The notes under the pieces: model-generated | Seen by the model: only the letters and a program-made list of their open reading frames with translations | Told to the model about the DNA's origin: nothing | Databases searched by the model: none | In this document: piece after piece, positions 62,049 to 64,000 of the stretch | Layout of the letters: each line of letters starts with the position of its first letter | How positions within the stretch are numbered: the first letter of the stretch is position 1 | Position numbers and translations under genes: made by a program | Assembly: GCA_050010555.1 (NCBI GenBank) | Contig: JBEKKV010000003.1 | Span: 1-64,000 of the forward strand | Source of the DNA: JALHUB01 sp050010555 | GTDB taxonomy: Bacteria; Chloroflexota; Dehalococcoidia; DSTF01; JALHUB01 | Length of the DNA: 64,000 bases | Direction of reading: 5' to 3'

Positions 62049-62845
62049 AGGTCGGATTCATAGGCGGCGGCAAGATGGCAGAGGCGCTCATCGGCGCCCT
62101 GCTCGTCAACGGCGTCTCCTCGCCGGAGGAGCTGGCCGTCGGCGAGCCGCTGCCCGCCCGCCGCCAGACGCTGGCCGAGCAGTACCACGTCCAGGTCTCC
62201 GCCGACAACCGCAAGGCGCTGGCGGGCGCGGAGCTCGTCGTCGCCGCCGTCAAGCCGAACCAGTTCAGCGCCGTCGCCGCGAATCTGCAGGGACAGCTTC
62301 AGGCGGACCAGACGGCCGTCTCCATCATGGCCGGAATCACTCTGAAGAGCCTGCGCGAAAGCCTTCGCCACGAGCGAGTCGTGCGGGTGATGCCGAACCC
62401 GCCGGCGCAGATCGGCGAAGGGATGAGCGTCTGGACGGCGACACGTGAGGTCGACGAGGAGGCACGGCAGAAGGTGCGGCGGCTTCTCCAGGCGGCGGGC
62501 AAGGAGCTCTACGTCGAAGAGGAGCGCTTCATCGACATGGCGACGGCCGTGTCGGGCAGCGGCGCCGGCTTCGTCTTCCTGTTCATCGAAGCGTTCATCG
62601 ACGGCGCCGTGCACATCGGCGTCCCGCGCGACATGGCGCGCGAGCTGGTGGTCCAGACGTTCGCGGGCTCAGCGGCGCTGGTGGACCGCTCCGGCAAGAC
62701 GCCCGGCGACCTGCGGGCAATGACGACGACGCCCGGCGGCACCACTGCCGAGGGGCTGCTAGTACTGGAAGAGGCGGGAATCCGCGCCGCCGTAACGGAA
62801 GCACTTATTGCGGCCTTCGAGAAGTCGAAGGCCCTGGGAGGTTGA
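62045..62845 (+). CDS. proC: Pyrroline-5-carboxylate reductase
   Basis: 266 residues. N-terminal NADPH motif VGFIGGGKMAEALIGAL, VMPNPPAQIGEGM, and the C-terminal signature (AMTTTPGGTTAEGLLVLEEAGI). Last step of proline synthesis. Cotranslated with yggS and followed by yggT after 7 nt. Confidence 0.94.
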   Translation: MKVGFIGGGKMAEALIGALLVNGVSSPEELAVGEPLPARRQTLAEQYHVQVSADNRKALAGAELVVAAVKPNQFSAVAANLQGQLQADQTAVSIMAGITLKSLRESLRHERVVRVMPNPPAQIGEGMSVWTATREVDEEARQKVRRLLQAAGKELYVEEERFIDMATAVSGSGAGFVFLFIEAFIDGAVHIGVPRDMARELVVQTFAGSAALVDRSGKTPGDLRAMTTTPGGTTAEGLLVLEEAGIRAAVTEALIAAFEKSKALGG

Positions 62846-62852
62846 GCAATCC

Positions 62853-63107
62853 ATGCTCTTTGTCAAGTTCGTCCAGGTATTCACGGACATCATGATCGCG
62901 GCGATATTCATCCGCGCCATCATGTCATGGGTGACCAACGATCCGCGCAACCCGCTGATCTCGGCACTCGATCAGATAACGGAACCGATCCTGGGGCCGT
63001 TGCGTCGCATAATGCCGAGAATGGGCATGTTCGACTTCACGCCGATGGTCGCCATCTTCATCCTCTTCGCCATCCAGACCATCGTCACGAACGCTTATTC
63101 GGGATAG
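62853..63107 (+). CDS. yggT: YggT-family membrane protein
   Basis: 84 residues with two transmembrane helices. RAIMSWVTNDPRNPLISALDQITEPILGPLRRIMP matches the YggT repeat, split here as IMSWVTNDPRNP and ITEPILGPLRRIMP. Members affect division-site or osmotic functions in several bacteria. The start at ATG 62853 follows GGAGGTTGAG. Its end overlaps the convergent DUF167 gene by 23 nt. Confidence 0.9.
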   Translation: MLFVKFVQVFTDIMIAAIFIRAIMSWVTNDPRNPLISALDQITEPILGPLRRIMPRMGMFDFTPMVAIFILFAIQTIVTNAYSG

Positions 63108-63372
63108 CGGCCGAAAGGCGGGCTCGCGCCTCCTCCTCCGTCAGTCCCTCGACAGCGACGACCTTGTTGCGCTGCGTCTGCCCGACGACGAGCGTGAGGC
63201 GGCTTTGCGGTACGTCGAGGGCCCGCGCCAGGAGGCGGAGCAGCGCCTGATTGGCGCGACCTTCCACCGGCGGCGCAGCGACGCGGACGCGCAGGACGCC
63301 ATCCTCCCAACCCACCACCTGGTCGCGCGAAGCCTTCGGCGTCAGCCTTACGGACAGCCGGTATTCCGCCAT
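63085..63372 (-). CDS. yggU: DUF167/YggU-family protein
   Basis: 95 residues. RLTPKASRDQVVGW, LRVRVAAPPVEGRANQALLRLLA and VVGQTQRNKVVAVEG are the DUF167 landmarks. Function is not established in the family. The start at 63372 fits the family length; the frame continues upstream without similarity. It is on the opposite strand to yggT, with overlapping 3' ends, unlike the usual same-strand yggT-yggU order. Confidence 0.9.
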   Translation of the reverse strand: MAEYRLSVRLTPKASRDQVVGWEDGVLRVRVAAPPVEGRANQALLRLLARALDVPQSRLTLVVGQTQRNKVVAVEGLTEEEARARLSAAIPNKRS

Positions 63373-63451
63373 GCGGCCATGATAGCAGAACGGGGCCGCA
63401 TCGCTGGCCAAAGAAAGTCGAACATTTTTTCTTTTTTCCCGCCATTTTGTC

Positions 63452-63480
63452 TTGCGGAGGCCCCGATCAGGTGCTATCAT
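63452..63480 (+). promoter_or_regulatory. recA promoter
   Basis: -35 TTGCGG, 17-nt spacer, -10 TATCAT. Confidence 0.55.
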
Positions 63481-63493
63481 TCCGGAGAATGAT
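63476..63493 (+). promoter_or_regulatory. Palindrome over the recA -10 box (possible SOS operator)
   Basis: ATCATTC-CGGA-GAATGAT: 7-bp perfect inverted arms with a 4-bp centre, overlapping the -10 box and the expected start of transcription. The place is right for a LexA-type repressor, but the sequence is not the Gram-positive GAAC-N4-GTTC box. Confidence 0.45.
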
Positions 63494-63540
63494 TGATTTG
63501 AGAAGTTTCCTTAGCTATTTCAGATGCAGGAGGTTGGCGC

Positions 63541-64000
63541 ATGGCTGACAACGGAGACAAGAGTCAGGCGCTGGACTTGGCTATCGGCCACATCGAGAAG
63601 CAGTTCGGCAAGGGCGCCATCATGCGCCTGGGCGAGGCGTCGGCGCACCTGCAGATAGAAGCCATTCCCACCGGATCGATTTCGCTGGATATGGCGCTCG
63701 GCATCGGCGGCATACCGCGCGGGCGGGTGACGGAGATATTCGGGCCGGAGTCGGCGGGCAAGTCGACGCTGGCGCAGCACATCATCGCCGAAGCGCAGAA
63801 GATGGGCGGCACGGCGGCCTACATCGACGTCGAGCATGCCCTCGACCCGACCTACGCCGGGGCCTGCGGCATCAAGATCGACGACCTGCTCGTGTCGCAG
63901 CCGGACACCGGCGAGCAGGCGCTGGAGATCACCGAGGCGCTGGTGCGCAGCAACGCCGTCGACGTCATCGTCATCGACAGCGTGGCCGCGCTGGTGCCAC
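63541..64000 (+). CDS. recA: Recombinase RecA (3' truncated)
   Basis: The first 153 residues are visible; the gene runs off the window. AIGHIEKQFGKGAIMRLGE, the Walker A motif GPESAGKST (68-76), YIDVEHALDP and the Walker B region VIVIDSVAALVP are standard RecA. Forms the filament for homologous recombination and triggers LexA self-cleavage. AGGAGG precedes the ATG. Confidence 0.97.
   Translation, partial: MADNGDKSQALDLAIGHIEKQFGKGAIMRLGEASAHLQIEAIPTGSISLDMALGIGGIPRGRVTEIFGPESAGKSTLAQHIIAEAQKMGGTAAYIDVEHALDPTYAGACGIKIDDLLVSQPDTGEQALEITEALVRSNAVDVIVIDSVAALVP

Overview
The window is one continuous stretch of GC-rich, gene-dense bacterial chromosome. It has many GTG and TTG starts and many short gene overlaps. 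The gene content fits an anaerobic or facultative member of the Chloroflexota (Dehalococcoidia-like, but from a lineage that makes peptidoglycan). Pointers are siroheme-dependent heme genes (ahbA/ahbB), a two-gene NifJ-type pyruvate:ferredoxin oxidoreductase, ADP-forming acyl-CoA synthetase, B12-dependent ribonucleotide reductases and SelB. The phylum call is inference from gene content; no rRNA or tRNA gene was recognised to anchor it. The window starts inside a radical SAM gene and ends inside recA.

Layout: 1-1.9 kb, alternative heme pathway. 2.0-4.7 kb, two TreT-like GT4 glycosyltransferases, the first of which has lost its catalytic residues. 4.8-7.6 kb, the TldD/TldE protease pair. 7.6-11 kb, a lipoprotein, a nucleotide-sugar-epimerase-like protein, small membrane proteins and an RNase Z-like hydrolase. 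11.2-14.8 kb, split NifJ, followed by a candidate small RNA. 15-19 kb, HAD phosphatase, LysE exporter, YHS protein, 2-hydroxyacid dehydrogenase, phosphoribosyltransferase and a small HTH protein. 19.1-20.4 kb, a surface protein with SdrD-like B repeats and a sortase-like tail. 20.6-25.7 kb, ADP-forming acyl-CoA synthetase, alcohol dehydrogenase, pth and a UPF0173 hydrolase. 25.8-27.2 kb, an unusual membrane protein joining an ECF-sigma-like module to an anti-sigma-like zinc motif. 27.3-29.1 kb, selB. 29.2-31.9 kb, GtrA and a GT39-type glycosyltransferase, probably an insertion. 32-38.2 kb (minus strand), trmD-rplS-def-cca-secD-secF.

From 38.3 to 54.7 kb lies a nearly complete division and cell wall cluster: mraZ, rsmH, ftsL-like, ftsI, murF, mraY, murD, ftsW, murG, murC, murB, ddl, ftsQ, ftsA, ftsZ. 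Only murE is missing. The genes touch or overlap almost throughout, which implies one long operon started from a promoter with four 10-bp-spaced MraZ-type repeats. After ftsZ come a structured, terminator-bearing spacer, nrdR with two well-formed NrdR boxes, and two class II ribonucleotide reductase genes of different subtypes. The window closes with yggS-proC-yggT, a DUF167 gene and recA, whose promoter carries a palindrome over the -10 box.

The most interesting signals are: two hairpins sharing a C-rich 14-nt loop sequence but with different stems, at 14.87 and 58.82 kb, the first with its own promoter and terminator; the sigma/anti-sigma-like fusion; the catalytically dead glycosyltransferase beside a live paralogue; the alternative-pairing spacer between ftsZ and nrdR; the probable AUA start of ftsW; and the duplicated secF 3' end next to the glycosyltransferase insertion.
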